From Brachypodius melanocephalos (Eukaryota > Chordata > Aves > Passeriformes > Pycnonotidae): DNA of 64,000 nt. Below the pieces are notes generated by a model. The model worked only from the letters and a program-made list of their open reading frames with translations, had not been told where the DNA came from and did no database searches. The position numbers and the translations under genes were made by a program. The stretch is from the NCBI GenBank assembly GCA_013398615.1, contig VZSR01000520.1:34466870-34530869 (forward strand), written 5' to 3'. Below are positions 14,901 through 29,900 of the stretch, piece after piece. How positions within the stretch are numbered: the first letter of the stretch is position 1; each line of letters begins with the position of its first letter.

Positions 14901-17900
14901 ATTTAATTGTAATTTCTCTTTTTATGTGGAAATCCCCAAAGAACCCACTAAGTAAGAGAATAAAGAAATGAAACCTCTTTTTTTTTTTTTTTGGGAAATT
15001 TTCACCTTTTCTGTGAAGCAGCCCTTAGAGAGAACAGGAGAATGGAATTTAATTTTCTTCTGGGTCTTTTTGGTTGTAACTCTTCCAGAGACAGGAAGGC
15101 TAAATCCCAGTGGTATCAGTAGCTGTAGAAGAGACCAAAAAGCTGATACCACGTACCATATGGTTCATCAGAAAGCTGAGAAACCTGACAAATGTCAAAG
15201 CCTTGAATCTCTTCAAGTGGTTTTGCATTTGACCTGTAGGATCCCTTACTTTTTAGTCAAAGCAGTGGAAATCTCCCAGACCTAAAACTCGTTACAAGAT
15301 TTCTACCATTTAGAAACGCAGTGTTGGCAGCTGTCTCTCAATCTTTGCCAAAATGTTGACTACTTTGTGCACTTTCTGTTCAGAGAGTTGCCCCTTACTT
15401 CTGCTTCATTCTGAAATGGAGCCCCAGCCTCTCAAACTGAGCCCCCCTTCCCCAGCCTACTGCTGCCCTTGGCTCTTCTCAGCAAACTGGTGGCAACCTC
15501 AGGCCCTAATTCCCTCTCCTTTTCATGTATGTAGAAGTCATCCTGCTGACCTCAGCTCCATTGCAGCAGTATTAAAAAAGGAAGAACCAGATGTTTAAAG
15601 TACATGTGCATTTCTGAAGTAGTGTATACCGAGAGTTTGGAAGAAGCATCTGAATACTATAGACCATGGGGTGCAGGTAATGGCAGTAGCTTTTACTGTC
15701 ATGAAGAATCATGAAGGCACCTACCACAGGGCTAAAGTCCTTTAATAGAGGAATGCTCTATCACTATAAGCTGAGGTTAATAGTTTTGGGGTTTTTTTCT
15801 GGGAAATTTTGTAAATAATATCTGAAAATAATTTGATTTCATGAAATACGAGTTGATCACATAATTCTCAGGAATCTTTTACATATGATTTTGGTGTGGG
15901 ATGTGTAGTAATTGTTTTCCAAGCTCTTCTGTACCAAGAAAAAAGGATGTGATTCCTTTCCAAGTAAGCAAAATGACACTAAATCAAAGTATCTGCAATT
16001 TCACAGAATAAAGAACATATTGTTCATATTATTAGATTTTTTAAAATAGAAATAACAATGAAATTTATTTTAAAAGTCTGTCTTGAACTCTTCAGGTTCA
16101 TATTGTAAGGGGTTTGAGGCTCGTCTGATCCTGTCAGAGCCGGCCATTTCCTGTAATCATGCTCCTGCCTTCCCCATTGCTGCAAATGGCTCAGCTTACT
16201 TGTAGGTGTATTTTCAGAGGCAGTCCACACAAGCCCATGTTGAGGAGTTGTTGTTCTGTAGGGCACAATCTGCCACCAGACACAACTGTTCAGAATCATC
16301 TTCTACAACACATGGGGCCAAGGCTGGGTTGAGCCCCCCAAAATCAATGAGTGCACAGCTAAAAGAGGGGTTTAGAGTAAAGTCTTGGCTTTAGTGTGGC
16401 TATCTCATTTATTGGAGGAGAATTAGGAGGCTTAAAGTCCTCTGTGCTCTGACCCTCCAAGATTCTCTGCAGACCAACTCTGCATAAGCTGAAATCTAAC
16501 CGAGGTCTTCAAATAACCTTAGCAAAATCAAATAGGAAAACCAAAATAAATTATCTCCAAGTAATACAAAAATGTCCAGAACATGATTAATTCCTCCTTT
16601 GAAGGATGAGACATGGTGCCATTGGACACGGTAGCTTATACTCAATTTCTGGTTTATGGACAGCAGCTGTACTCCAGGCTATGTGGTATGAGCTTGTGGT
16701 AAGCACCCACAATATCCCTTGACAGAAAAGGTGCAGGCAATTACCGCACTCCAAAGCAGTTTAAGAGCAATCACTGAGTGTTCCTGCAAAATTGCAAGTC
16801 TAGTAGCAAAAAGGATGTTGATAAAGAAATCCAATGTCTGCCCTGGCCACCTTATTTGACCTTTCTTAAAGGCAGACTGAGCTCAGGAAGAGCAGACTGG
16901 AGTTTGATATGAAACGCTTGAGACAGGAGTGATTTAGGAAAAGATCACAACTCAAGTAAAACACACAGCAGCAGTTTAACCTGCCTGGTTAATTCTCTAA
17001 CTGCTTTTACCTGCTTCTTATGAAAGTTTGTGAGGATCTGATCACTTTGTACATCTGCCAGCAAACTTTATCAGGACAGAAAGAAGAGTTACACCAGATA
17101 GAGAGGCAGCAGGAAGGCAGGCCTTGCTGGGGAGGCCAAATGGAAATTTAGATGAGCAAAGGTGTTCCTTTCCATGTTAGGATGTTAGAAAATGTGAAAT
17201 CAACAGGAAAAGATTACTGAAGAGCTAAGATTTTACAATATAGTTCCTTGCCTTAATGATCCCACATAGGTGCAATCTAAAGATGTGAAAGCAAACTTAA
17301 TTCTCAAAGTCAACTTTGCCAATCATTACAAAGTCACTCCAGTCACTTCAACACTGCCATTCCTCCTTCCCAAGCACATATGGGGGAAAAGACCCCCCAC
17401 AGTTTTTTATTACTAATGCCATTTGCACAATGAAAAAGGGCATGTACAGTCGTTCTGACTGTCCTGTATCAGTAACAGATGGAAATTAAATGACAGTAAT
17501 CAGGCAGCAGCATGTTTACAGAGGGGCATTAGGGCAACAGGGGGATAGACTTAGTTCCTCTTTGCAGACTTAGCTCTAAACAAAGCTGTTGAAAGCCCTG
17601 GTCTTTACGTCCCAGCCAGCCTGAGGTGAGGGCTGTGGGCATGCCTGGCATGATGGCAGAGCTCAGAGCTCCTCAGGAGACAAATTCCTGTGTGTGCCTG
17701 CCTGGGTCAGTGTGTCCCAGTGTTGTGTCAGGACTCTCACTCCCAGGGCAGGGAACAGGAGGCAGATTGAGCAGGAACAACTCAGTAGTTGCTCTCTGTT
17801 GGCTCAAGCACCTCCAGATGCTGACAACAGACTTGTCTATTGCACTCCTTTGGCACTCCAGCTCACGTGGCCAAATATGGTCATTTATGGCAGATTTCCC

Positions 17901-20900
17901 TGTTTAATTTTGTTAATGTTTATTTTAATACGTAACACTGAGGCTGGATTAATGAACTTAGAGCCTAAAGTACTTGCTGCTAACATGTCACAGTATGGGC
18001 AGGTGGTATTTTCCCATGTGAACTACATTGTAGTTCTGCACAAATGAGGTCATAGGAAAAAATAAGATAGCTCGGTTACTGCAACCTACTCACAGTTTAA
18101 CTCCTTTAATGCGAGTGGCCAGTTGTGCAGATGAATTTTGTGACATGAATATTTTTGTGGAAGTGCTGACAGCTCTTGCAATAGCTTCCTCAGTTTTGCA
18201 AGTCTTTCTGCTAACATTCTGTCTCCTGGAATCAGGAAGTAGAGTGAAGATAGGCAGAATTTTTTTTTTCCGGAAAGAAAAATAGCCATCACAAATGCAG
18301 GAAAAAACCTTACAATTTTAGTAATACTCAGAAAAGAGAAGATACAGGAAAACAATCTATAAGAAGACAATCTGCCATTTTAAAAATTAATTTTAAGTGC
18401 ATTTATTTTGGATCCCTTCTGAACTAGAATCAAGATGAAAGAGATAGAAATCTGTGGTACAGACTGAGGTCAGAAAGATGGGATCCTTCACTTCACAGCT
18501 AAAGTGAACAAATTGGTGTATGTGCTGGTATACCTGACCCTGACTTCTAAGATAAAGACATTTATTTGGGTAACACAGATTTTCATGGGAGGTTTTAAAG
18601 ATTGGGCTGGATGAAGCCTTGAGTGACTTGGTTTGACCTCATGGATAGCCCTGGTTTTAGCAGGACTTTGGGATAGAGATCTCCTGCTGTCCCTGCCAAC
18701 CTGATGGATCCCATAAGTGATACTGAGTCAGGCTGTGGGCAAGCTCAGGGCAGACAGCAGTTCTCAGAAGGAATGTCTCAGTAGAGTAGCAAAAGCACTT
18801 CTCATTCTCTAAGGTCCAGATTCTCGAAGAAATACTGCTATTCACAAAGGGATAGTGGTGAAAAAATAAGTAAAACGAACATTCTCTGTACTAGTGTGTC
18901 ACCTGTGATCTCCCCAAAGCCCATAACCTTCCTTTCTTAAGCTTCTTCTCCCTTTGTGTATAGGAAAAGACAGAATGTGCTCAGTTTATTTAATGAGTGC
19001 AGATTTGCAATTAACTCCTGTCAGGTACTTGAACATACTTGAAAAGGCCCAGTAATGTCCCACAGAGGTAATCATATGCCTCTAGGCATATTGGAGAGCT
19101 GATCTTGCTGCAGGCTGAAATAGACTTCACCACTGATAACACTGCAATGCTCCTGGACTGTTGTTGCACAGATATTAAAGGGAATTTTCAGTTGGCATGG
19201 GGCAATCCAAGGAGTAAATATACATTCCACCCTTCCCAAGCAGAACCTCTCAAAACAATCTCTGGCTCATCAGACTGCAGGCAGAAGGCCCATCAGAAAG
19301 TATATTTGGTTACTTCTGTTATCTCTGTAATGGTACCACAGTTCTTTTTCAAGTGGTCACTTAAAACAGTTGGCCTTCTTCAGTGGAAGCCCTGCAGCAT
19401 TCAACACCGGAAAGAAGAACTCTTAATTCTGTAAACTAAGGTGTGAAAACAGGGTAGGACTATTTATAGCTTTGATTTCCTCTGAATAGATGAGAGGCTG
19501 AACCTGACATTACGGAGTGAAAAGATCAAGGTGGTGCTTTTTTTGGTTTTTGGGTTGTGTGGGGGGTTTTTTTGATAACCCATTCTAGCATTCAGCAATA
19601 AAGCAAAGAGAGGACTGACTTGGCAGCCAGCCCATGAACTATCCTGGAGACTTGTCTACCAGTCAGAAAGGTCATTAAGCATCTTCAAGTTCATTACAGA
19701 ATATGACTTTACTGAGTATACATTTATGTGTATAAAGAAAAAACGTCAGTTGTCCCAGCAACTAGTAGTGAAGGTACTGCAGCCCCATGGGCACAAGGAA
19801 AATAGGTGGAAAAGGGCATGGGCCCTCTCCTGAGTAGGAAGAGTCAGGTTTTATGTGAGTTCAGGCTGTAACTTTGTGCTGACACTGCTGCCACAGGAAG
19901 AGCTCTTGCCATTCCTCATCTGTCAGTGTCCCTGCCCTCCAGCCCCTCGGGTCCCTGTCTTTCTCTGCCTCATGCAGGTTATGGTTGGGAAGGAGGGAGC
20001 AATGTGGAGGTGGGAGTGTGAAAGCAAGACAGTGTGGTGGGGAAATGCTTCCTTAGACGTGTTACCATATGCTGGGTTACATGGAATAAAATCTGGAATG
20101 GAGAAAAAATGTGGTAAAGGGCTGAGGGGCTATGGGTGACTTTGGGAAGGGTTGGTGGCTGACTGGAGAGAGAGGTCTGAGAACAGGCTGGAAAGGGGCA
20201 GCAGGTGACCAAGGATGAGGTTACATCCTGTAGTGCTGAGTAATTATATGAGCCTCGAACGTGCTCTAGGCTGGGCACAGAGGTAGGAGCCCATCAGAGC
20301 TGCTTTATGGTGCCAGGAGAGGAGGCAGCAGGCAGGGCAAAAGCACTGTGAGGATGGGTGGGAAGTCAGTGCTAAGCTGTGGCCAAATTGCCCCATAGCA
20401 GCCAACCTTCCTGAGGCAGAGCATTGCTGGCAGCAGGATGAGGAGCTGACCTTTCCCTTCCCTGCTGAGATGAATTCAGCTGACTTTTCCAAAGGAAGTC
20501 ACCGATTTTACAGGCTGAGGAATGAAGCGCAGGTTGCTGAAGGGGCTCGGCCAGCTATGCACCACCAGCCCTGCAGAGACACCTTTTGCTTGCTCAGCTC
20601 TTGACAGTGTTCAGCACTGAGGTATCAACACAGCTATTCAGACTTCTTTTGTATGCTTTTTGTATAGCCTGACAGGCAGCTCAGCTGCTGTACTGTGTGA
20701 AGAGTCAATTTTTCCAATTTACTTAAGAGGAATGTTTTCCTTTATTGTTGCATGATGGAGCGTGTGATTGAGGCAAAGCAAGAAACCGTTGTCAGCTCTG
20801 GGCCTGACAAGCCTTAAAAAAGAAGAAATGTGCTGGAAAAAATAACAAGTTATCAACACCCTTGGGACAGAAGATCCCTCTTCCCTTCTTTCCCCAAAAC

Positions 20901-23900
20901 TGGCTGATTCCATCTCCATTAAACAAATCTGACATTGCAGCAGCAAAACTTGTCCAAGACTACTTTTTTCCAAGGATTAGCAAATTGATGGGTAAAAATC
21001 TGTGTATTTTTAGCAGGGGAGACTGGAAAAGCTGAATATGTAGTTAACCTTCAAGTTCACATTTTAAGGAATTTAATTGCATTTAAGGAGGCCTCTGGGC
21101 ACACAGCTTGTCTCCTGTTTTCCTCAGAGTAAAGGACTCTGTTCAGGGTGGCAAACACCTTGCCATTAAGGAGAACAGACTGATGAATGCTGTTGCTTAA
21201 CTCAGTTCCTGTTGCTGCATATAAGATGTAGCGCTACCCTAGTTATCTTCAGATTAGCCTCTCTCAGACACAGATAACAATCTGCCTGCATCACCCGGGG
21301 CTCTGCATGGGCTTATTTCCCCCGTTTATGCATGTTTTCAATTAGCAAGAAAAGTCTGCCATCACCTACACAGCTCCTTGGCATGAAAAACCTCCCACTG
21401 AGCGAGTCGGCTCCATGGCATGGGAGAAGTGGGCAGCTCTGCCCCAGCCCTGACCCCCAGCTCTGGGAGTGCTGTTTTGCTGCTGCTTTCTGCTGGATCT
21501 CATCTGCCTCCACAGGCAGTACCAGACCAAAGGCCGCCTCTGTGTGGGCTGTAATAAGGATATAGGAGACATTATCTTTGTCTAGTCTGCTGTCTGTGGT
21601 TTGATTTGAGATAAGACACTGAATGATTTCTAGTCTCCTAAGGATGTCTAACCTAGACATCTTCCCAAGAGTAGTCTGTCTGCCAAGGATAAGTTCTCCG
21701 TTATCCACATCACTACTAACCCTGAAAAGTGGGTTAGGGTCAAGGAGCTCCCCTTCAGGACACTACTCTGAACTAGGAGCCCAGAATTTTGGTTTGGCAA
21801 GAACAGTGACCATGGGCCTGGAGGATACTGTAGTCCTTCTCATTTGAGCTGAGTCCCACATCACTTTGACACACTGCTTATTTTAAAACATAAAACACTT
21901 GTGCAGCTGCTTTTTCAAGATTGAACAGTGACAGGTTTCTCTGTGGTTTACAAGTTGTTTTGGAAACATTCTGGTTGCTCGTAGCAGGTAGCTTTATTCC
22001 TTTTGGGTTTTTTTTTAACTCTCATTCTGAAGAGTTACCTCCCCTCTCTTGATACAAATACTTTCATTTTTACTCTAAGCTTTAAACCGATGGGATTGTA
22101 GGGAAAGCCTTTTGGAAAGAAGCCCTCGGGGTCTTGTTAGCTTTGTTAATCCTTACTTTGGCTTCTTTTTTTTTTTTTTCCTTATTTTTCACTCTCAAGA
22201 GGCATAATGCAAAATCTGTGTGTAATCAGAGCTAGAGACTATGTGTGCTGTTCTAGGATAATATTGTCTCACCCTGCTCTGCTTAGTACCTTGAACACAA
22301 CCCAAAAAGCTTACTGGCTTTAAAACAGCTACTCCAAATCACTACCCATAATACAAGTGCCCTCGTCTTGTGGCTAAACCCAAACAAATGATAATTTTTT
22401 ATCCTTGGACAGTGCTATCTAAAGATCTTATAGAGCTTAATAAACAAGAATTTAGATTTGTACATGAGGTAAATAAGATACTGTTTGAAGTGAAATGAGG
22501 GTGTTAAGGACCACACTTTGTGACCCTTGAGTAGGAGCCTCGAAGTCAGTGGCAGTGCAATCTATCCCACTCAGAAGCAGGAAACAAAGGAGCTTCTTCC
22601 ACCACGTTGGCAACTAGGTGGGATTGAAGCTCTAGGAAGCAGAAGTCTATTTTTTTCCCTTTTTTGGTCCACCCTATTGACCTCTGCCATGCCAAAGTGG
22701 GTTATTCCCTTTCATCAGTCACCCTTAGAAATTGTCTTATATGTAAAGGCTTTTCTTCCTGGAAGTCTCTCTTGCACAATGTGATTCTGAATACTGGATG
22801 GCTTCCCTTAAAACACTCGGCAAACTTCTTTTTTCTGTATGATTAACCTCAGCACTAGGTTACTTCACAATCTATCTCAAAACCAAAGAAATAAACTTTT
22901 CTCCAAAGTAAATGGAGAAAAATGGTTTTTAATCAAATACATCTGTATGATAGCACACATTTTTCACATAAGGATTGATTCTCAAGATTTATCCATATGA
23001 ACTGGAGACTGTTGCTAAGAGCTAAATCCCCAGAATTTCAAATCATAGCGCTGTTTCCTGCTACATGAGGCATGGGGGAGACCCTTTATATATCTGAATG
23101 CTTTGTTTGCTTCACAAAGTTTTACCAAAAGTTTTGAGAGTAACTTACAAGTATCTATATCCAGTTTGTCTTGTCAGCTGTGGGCCTCAGCTCTGACAAT
23201 TTTAATAGACAGCTGGGCAGCATAAATCTTGGACTGCCATTGTAACGTACAAGTGGATGCTGAATGACCTGCAAAAATGTGACTTCCCCAGAAATGATCC
23301 CAACTTTCGCTCAGCTGCTTAGTGCAGGGTCCACACTGATTGAATATGTTGTCCTACTCCCCCTCAGTCCTCAGTGTTTCAGAAAGGCCATATTTCCTCC
23401 CTTATTCCTGCAAAAATAGACCCTGTGTGGCTACATCTAAAACTGTAGTATCTCATATTGACCTCTGGTCCTGGGGATTCCCCTGGGAAGAAGTCCTGAA
23501 TCTCCTCTTGCTGAAGAAATGCTGGAATTTCCACAGACTTTAAGGTGTTTATTCCATACCTGGAAATAGGATATGGGGTTGAGGATCTAATAAGTAAGGC
23601 AAGGGCTTTGAAACTGAACAGCCGCTCTCCAGTGTGTGCTCTGCTCTTAATCCTTGAAATAGCTGGCAGTACTATCCACATGGATGCCTTTAAGGAAAAC
23701 ACTGAGGAGTTGTGACACTTTTCTTTTAGCTGAGTTGGCTGTGCTTGAAATACATGTGAGAGGCACCCGCTCATCCCCTGCTGAAACACTGATTGCAATG
23801 AGGAGGAAACAGAGCAGCAAACTGCCTATAACAGGTTCCTGCTCGAGCACCCTGCAGCAGAGACAACAAGACCAGGCAGCACTGGGATTTTAAGTTGAAT

Positions 23901-26900
23901 TAAAGGCATTAAATCTCTTTGCACACCAAGGTGCTGCCCATCTGCTTGGGTGAATGTGGATGATCCAAAATACAGGGGAGTGGTGAAGGTCCCTGTGGCT
24001 GTTAGGTGTGAGAACAGCTCTTTATCTTAGGAGCAGAACACGCACACAGGGCAGAGGGAACCGTCATCTCCACCAAGTGTCCCTTCTACTCAGCTCCAGC
24101 CTGAGAAGAGTACAAAAGCCTGTGATTTGCATCTTCTTTAATGACACCTTGTTCAGCAAAGCATAATTATTTTTAGTGAAGAACATAGTTTAAAAATAGA
24201 TTTCTCTTATACTTTACAACCAAGCTCATTAACACTTTATCACTTTCATAATTCATTAGTTCCAATTTCCCAAGAATTGCCATGAGCAGTGACTTTTTTC
24301 ATCATGGCCAGAAAGATTAAACTCTGTAGGAAGCCACAAAATTGAAATCTTTTGAAAAGGAATAAGTTGGATGCACAACAGGAGACTCAGGCAGAAGTTC
24401 AAACCGGGGAACTTTCAGCCCTTCCTTGATGAGGAAAAAAACCAGAAACAACTGGCAGTTAAGCAAAGAACACTAGGAAAGACAAGAAAGACAAAACAGA
24501 CAAAGGTTGACGAGGACAGTCTAGAATTGTACAACCTATACTGTAACAGCATCTCCGACACCATGTGGAAGAAGCAGAGGCACCAGATTACAGAATAAAT
24601 TTTTCAGAGGCCTTGAGAAGAGAAAACAGGTAAACAGTGGGAGTGTTTTACAAAAACACAGCACTAGAAGGCCATACAGCACCATCCACAAGGTCATCAA
24701 GAAATAACACAAGAAAAAATGCTGGAGACAGATACTAGGAACCTCCAGGCAGAGATGTTGCAGAAAGGTACCATAAACACACTAAGGACTTCTACCAATG
24801 AAGCCTAAATTTCCCTTCTTTAGCAACATCCAGCTGAAGCTCTTTCTCTTAAAACCACCACGAGCCCATTGCATGAATAAGGGTCAGAAGTGAGGAACTG
24901 AAACAGTAACCTGGAGGAATTACATCACACTCTCACACATTTCTGCAAAGTACAGCAGGTAGGACAAGCACGGTGTATCATGACAAGGACAACAGCCTCA
25001 GCATGGGGGCTATGGCAGTCACTGCAACACTCCATTAAAATACTCATTCCCTAGTGGCAGGAAACTGCTAGCCTGCAATAGCTTGAACTGTCAATGCCTG
25101 GGAGTAGGAATTTTGGTAGCCTCTGCCTTGGAGTGATCCCATCCTCATAGCAAGGTTTGCTCACTGAGGGTAGCAGAACAGCAGCAAAACTGGCTTGTGC
25201 TGCTTACTGCAAAGGTCATGGCAACTGTGGTATCAAACCAGAGACTTGTATTAAAGGAGAAAAACACCTCTTGTTAGGAGACTGTGTACTTATAATCTGA
25301 AAAGAGAAATAGAAAACTGGAATCACACATGTAATGATAAATCTCACAGTTTTCCAGAACCTGGAAGAATGAGAACATCTAAGCACATCCAGATAGGACT
25401 TCTGAGCATGGTTGTGTTCTCAGTAGTTCTCTGTCAACATAACTGCTGCAGAATAAGGAATTCATGTCTTTGAATTCAGATGTCTCTGAAGGACTACACA
25501 GATACCAAAAACAAATGAAAAACCAAGTGGATACCACTAACAGTGCCACTAGAGAAGAAGAAGCTGAAGTAATTGAGTCCCATGAGCCTGTGTAAGCAGT
25601 AAGATGGAAATTGGCTTGGTTTGTCCATGTGACCAGAACAATGGAACTAGCAAATACAATTCTGTGGGGAAAAATCAGAAAGGAAAGGAAGGCAGAATGC
25701 TCAGGGACAGTGTGACTCAAAGACATCTGCATCTGGATGGAGAAATGGCGGGGAGATACAAAGAGTACAGGGAACATGAATACAGATTTTCGTCAATGCC
25801 TAAAGATGACGTTCTTCAGAGCACGCTGATGTTTGAATGGGGAAGATGAGACAATCATAATTATATATAACAGTTCATAACCTGGCCATGTTCTGTTCAT
25901 TTACTGAGTTGCCAAAGGACACAAAGAAAGAGTATAGTCACCAATGAACCACTAATTCATGTTACTAATGCTTCTGTCACCCATAAGAAAAATTCAATCA
26001 TTTCTTATCTCTTTGTTTCAGACTACTCAAAATTGCCCACTGATCTACACATTTCCCCTTTTATTTCCTGAAGGTGACATTTTTCAATGGGCTTCTAAAT
26101 ATCAGGTAAAACTTAATACACTGTGGAAATAAGTTTGTCTCACAGAACCCAGCCCATTTTTTCTCTTGCTTTTGATCATATTCTTGACATTCTGGCACTG
26201 TTATGGTGAGATGTAGATATTTCCTTGCCCTTCAGGTTCTCTGGATCTAGTTTTACAAGCCCAAGAAAGGTGAATTTTTTCCTTGAACTTTTCATCAGGA
26301 TTACAGCAGTCTGGCAGATGCCTGCTTGTATATTCTGCAAAAGTCATGAGTTCCTATAAATGGCAGCATCACGATCTCTCCATAAGCAGCAGTTCTCATG
26401 TCAATGAAATGTCCCCAGCTACCCACAACACACCCACAGCCAGAGAAAATCACCTCTTCCTGATTGTCTTCTTGGAGCAGGGTGCCTTGAAGGCAGCAAT
26501 GGCTCTGGAGGAGAGAAATATTGTCCCCAACAGTCAGCAGAGCCCTTTTAGCTGTACAAAATTGCTATTTTCTGTGTCTTTCCAAGAATTAGAAATATGC
26601 AGCAGGATGCACATAATGGTCTCCACAAGTGAGTGACAACCATTGCCACAAGAGAAGTTCCTGTATCGAACCCATCATCTGCAATCCAAAAGAAAAGCAC
26701 TGCTTATCAATGATGTCTGCTGGTGCCAGCAGGTGTCTAGAAAAAAACAGGTTAACAGAAAAGTATTATATTTTCTCCCAAGGAAGATGCTCCCCACAGG
26801 AGTTCGCAAAGCTTCCCCCACGGGTGCTGTGCTGGGAGCAGATCCAAGTAGCCATGGCAACCCTATGCAAGCTGCTTGACATAGCCACTGTTCAGAATAA

Positions 26901-29900
26901 ATTTTGGCCAGAGTATTGGTCCTGATGGTGTTAGTACCTCGAGTAATGAGACATCTAAAGCACTATTCTTACCATTCTTCCATCTGTTCTTACTTGTTTG
27001 CAGGCTGCCCAAAAATGTCCCAAGAGGCCTTTGGGTCTCTGTATGATGAATTCCAGCCTGCTGAGAAATATGCTTGGTTTTGTTACCTTCTATGACCTCC
27101 CAGAGCAGGGACAGTCCTATCTATACATACCACCTGCTGAAAACTTCTGTCTTTGAGCTTCAGCAGCATTTTGTACCTAGTCTTCTTTAGCTGTTTAATT
27201 CCTGGTGATTTGTGGTGTTTTATGCAATTTAACTATATATGAGAGGAGAAGTAGCTATGCAGTGGCAAGGCACTTATATGTGGAAACTCCTGTCACAGAG
27301 GGACTCAGACTTATTTTTATTTTTGGGGGGTTTTTTGTCTAACATTCAAGCTCTCAAGTGGCAGATCTTCCTGGCACAGAAACAATCAATAGCCCCAATC
27401 CAAGTGATTTGCTCATATATGTGAGCATGTACAGGTGCAGCCTGGTCTCTTATGGATACCTGCAACTCAGAATGCCAAAGTGAACATGTGGTTCTTGACA
27501 GAAGAAAAACTCCCTTAAAATCATCATCTGTACAAAGGGCTTTTTTTTAATAGCTGGAGATTCGAGTGAATTCAGACTCTTGGGTTTTGGTTCATTCTGC
27601 AGAACAGGACTGGGTTTGTCTTTATTTTTGCTTCCTGTGTCAGAACTGCAAAGCAGATGGGTTTCAAATTATAGAAATTGTTCATGGTAGATGTTTAATG
27701 GAAATCCCTGGGTGAAATATGATTCTTATTATGGAAAAAGAAAAAACTTGCCAAACATGATTTTTCCAGTTGTGAGAGAAAAGTGAGAGAAAGGGATTAT
27801 TTTGCTTGAAGTATGTTTTAAATTCTACATTGCAGTCTGGTATGGGTGCACACACTGTTATGTTAAACTGTTCATCATGAGCCAACATAAACTGATGCTA
27901 GGAATGACTGTTGAGAATTACATGGCCTTTGTCTCTATACAAAATGCCTGCACTGGAGTATTCAGCCCAAAATAGCAACCTGCTGGGCCTGGGCTAGAAC
28001 AAAGGGAGAAGTAAAAGGAGGAAATGCCTGGTGTGGGGAATGAGATACGAACCTGAACAAGGGACAATCTTGAGCATTTCCTTGCAGGAAGATTATCCGC
28101 TGGCTGGAAAACAAGAGCCAGGGCAGAGGTGAGGGAGAGGAGAGCCAGGTGGATGTCTCCTTCCTGAAGGTGCTGGAGGCCTTTCTTTGGAGACCAGCCA
28201 CCAGGCAGGCATGGCAAGGGGCTGGAGACGGCTCACAGGGCTGTGAATCACAGCTGACTGAGGAAGCTGAATCACAATAGCTGAGCTTTGTGTCCACAGC
28301 TCTGACCCGTGGCCTAGAGCAGCGTGAAGGAAGATGCACAGCATCTGTGGGCAGTGCCATGCAGGTGGGAGCTGGTGCTGCTCCCCAGGGACTCTTGGCA
28401 TGCTCCTGTGGCAGCTCTGGAGTGCAGTTTTGGGATGGTTCTTTACCGCCAGTAAGTGGGCATTTCTGAGAATCCACTGCAGATTTCCTTACCCTTGTCA
28501 ATGCCTGTTGTGGGGGTGTGTTGTGCACAAACAGGCATCGAGTTTGTGAGACTATAAGGCTGAAGCAAAGATGGATACATCTCTCCTGCAGATCCAAGTC
28601 TTTCTCTCTGCCTTGGGTTATTGGTCTGTGAAACTTTCTCCACCAGCCAGTGATTTTTTTCCAGATTAGAAGCCAAAAGCTCTATAGTAACATGTGAGAT
28701 TTGGGCTACACAATGTCCAAATGCATGTCATTATAAAGAAGGTAATCTTAAAGAACTCTGCAATATGGTGGATTGTATTTTGCCACTTAAAGTAGAGTGC
28801 AGTCACTGAATAACACCATGGAAGAGAGAAGACGGAACAGATACAAATAGGCTGTGCTCACACTGCCTGTGTGACCCAGGTCAGAGCCCACACACATAGT
28901 AATGAAACAGTAATTTCTATTTTTTTTTTCTTCAAAGCACTTTGTCCATCCAGACCAAACCAGATTCCAGCACAGAGAGTCAAAAGGTCAGCCCTGTATG
29001 TATTGCAGATATGCACATCGTTAGAGACAGATGGGCTTGTAACCATCGCTTTGAAAGTGACCTGGAAGGATTCTTTTCTTCCCATTGTTTCTGTTAATGT
29101 CACAACACTTGGATATCTTGAGCTAGCTTTTCGGAAAGCCAGGCTGAGATATTTCTTCTCTAGTGTCTCCCTGAAGAATCTTGTTGCATTTGGCCACCTG
29201 AAGCCAGTTTTTTATGCTTCATCGTATTAGTTCATGCAATTACTGGACAGTCACAGGACACAAGATGTACCAGCCAAACCAACCTGGATTTTTTATCATA
29301 TAGCTCAAAGAAAACAGCTGTTGACTGTTTTTTCTGTTTTTCACCAGTCCTGTACCTGGAAGGATCTGTCCTTGTATTTGAGGATGTTTTCAAACTGGTT
29401 GCCTTCTACTGTGTCAGCAGGTGAGTTGCATTCATTGCTTCTATGGCAATCATTTTACCCTCCCCTCTGGTCTGCCCTTCCCCAGTCCCCACTCCCAGCA
29501 CAGACCCCTCTGTTTCCTCTGCTACCCTTCAGCCTGCCAAACCAGAAGGTATTCCAGCTGATTGTATCTACAATGGGGCCAGATCACCCCACAAGCACAG
29601 CTGTCCCTGCTGCTGGAAGCTTTGTCCATAGGGCTGCTTCTGCGAAGAACAGAGGCACAGAACTGAGGTTAGGAGGGCAGGGAGGAAGAAAGGCCCTGAG
29701 TTAACTATTTATTTAAAGCTTTAAGCATATACACACACACACACCCCTGATAGCAACTTAGCAAACCTACTAATGGACTATTGCCTGTTGGCAACTCAAA
29801 GCACTTAGTCACCTATGGGGAATCTGTCAAGGAAAGTAGTCCTGAAACAAGGTATGTTCGTTAGCTAAAATTTAAAATTAAAACAAAGTGTTTGCTCAGC

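Larger units (their letters stand above)
11934..29347 (+). other. RIN3: RIN3 intron 3 (17.4 kb)
   Basis: This is the longest intron fully in the window and it splits the SH2 domain. It contains a short tandem duplication at 14536-14578, a T run at 14978-14992, a CR1 relic near 18590-18720 and a possible LINE remnant near 25600-25720. The rest is unremarkable AT-leaning DNA with short chance open frames. Confidence 0.85.

Noticed and set aside
24371..24598. 75-codon Lys/Gln-rich open frame on the + strand
   Set aside because: It looks protein-like, but it lies in purine-rich intron, has no recognisable domain and no clean splice borders.
25379..25777. 132-codon open frame on the - strand
   Set aside because: It is hydrophobic-looking but matches nothing I know, and it lies opposite the possible LINE fragment, so it is probably a shadow.
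27962..28597. 211-codon open frame on the - strand in intron 3
   Set aside because: It has no recognisable domain, the sequence looks like low-complexity translated intron, several overlapping frames are open in the same GC-richer patch, and there is no splice or promoter support.
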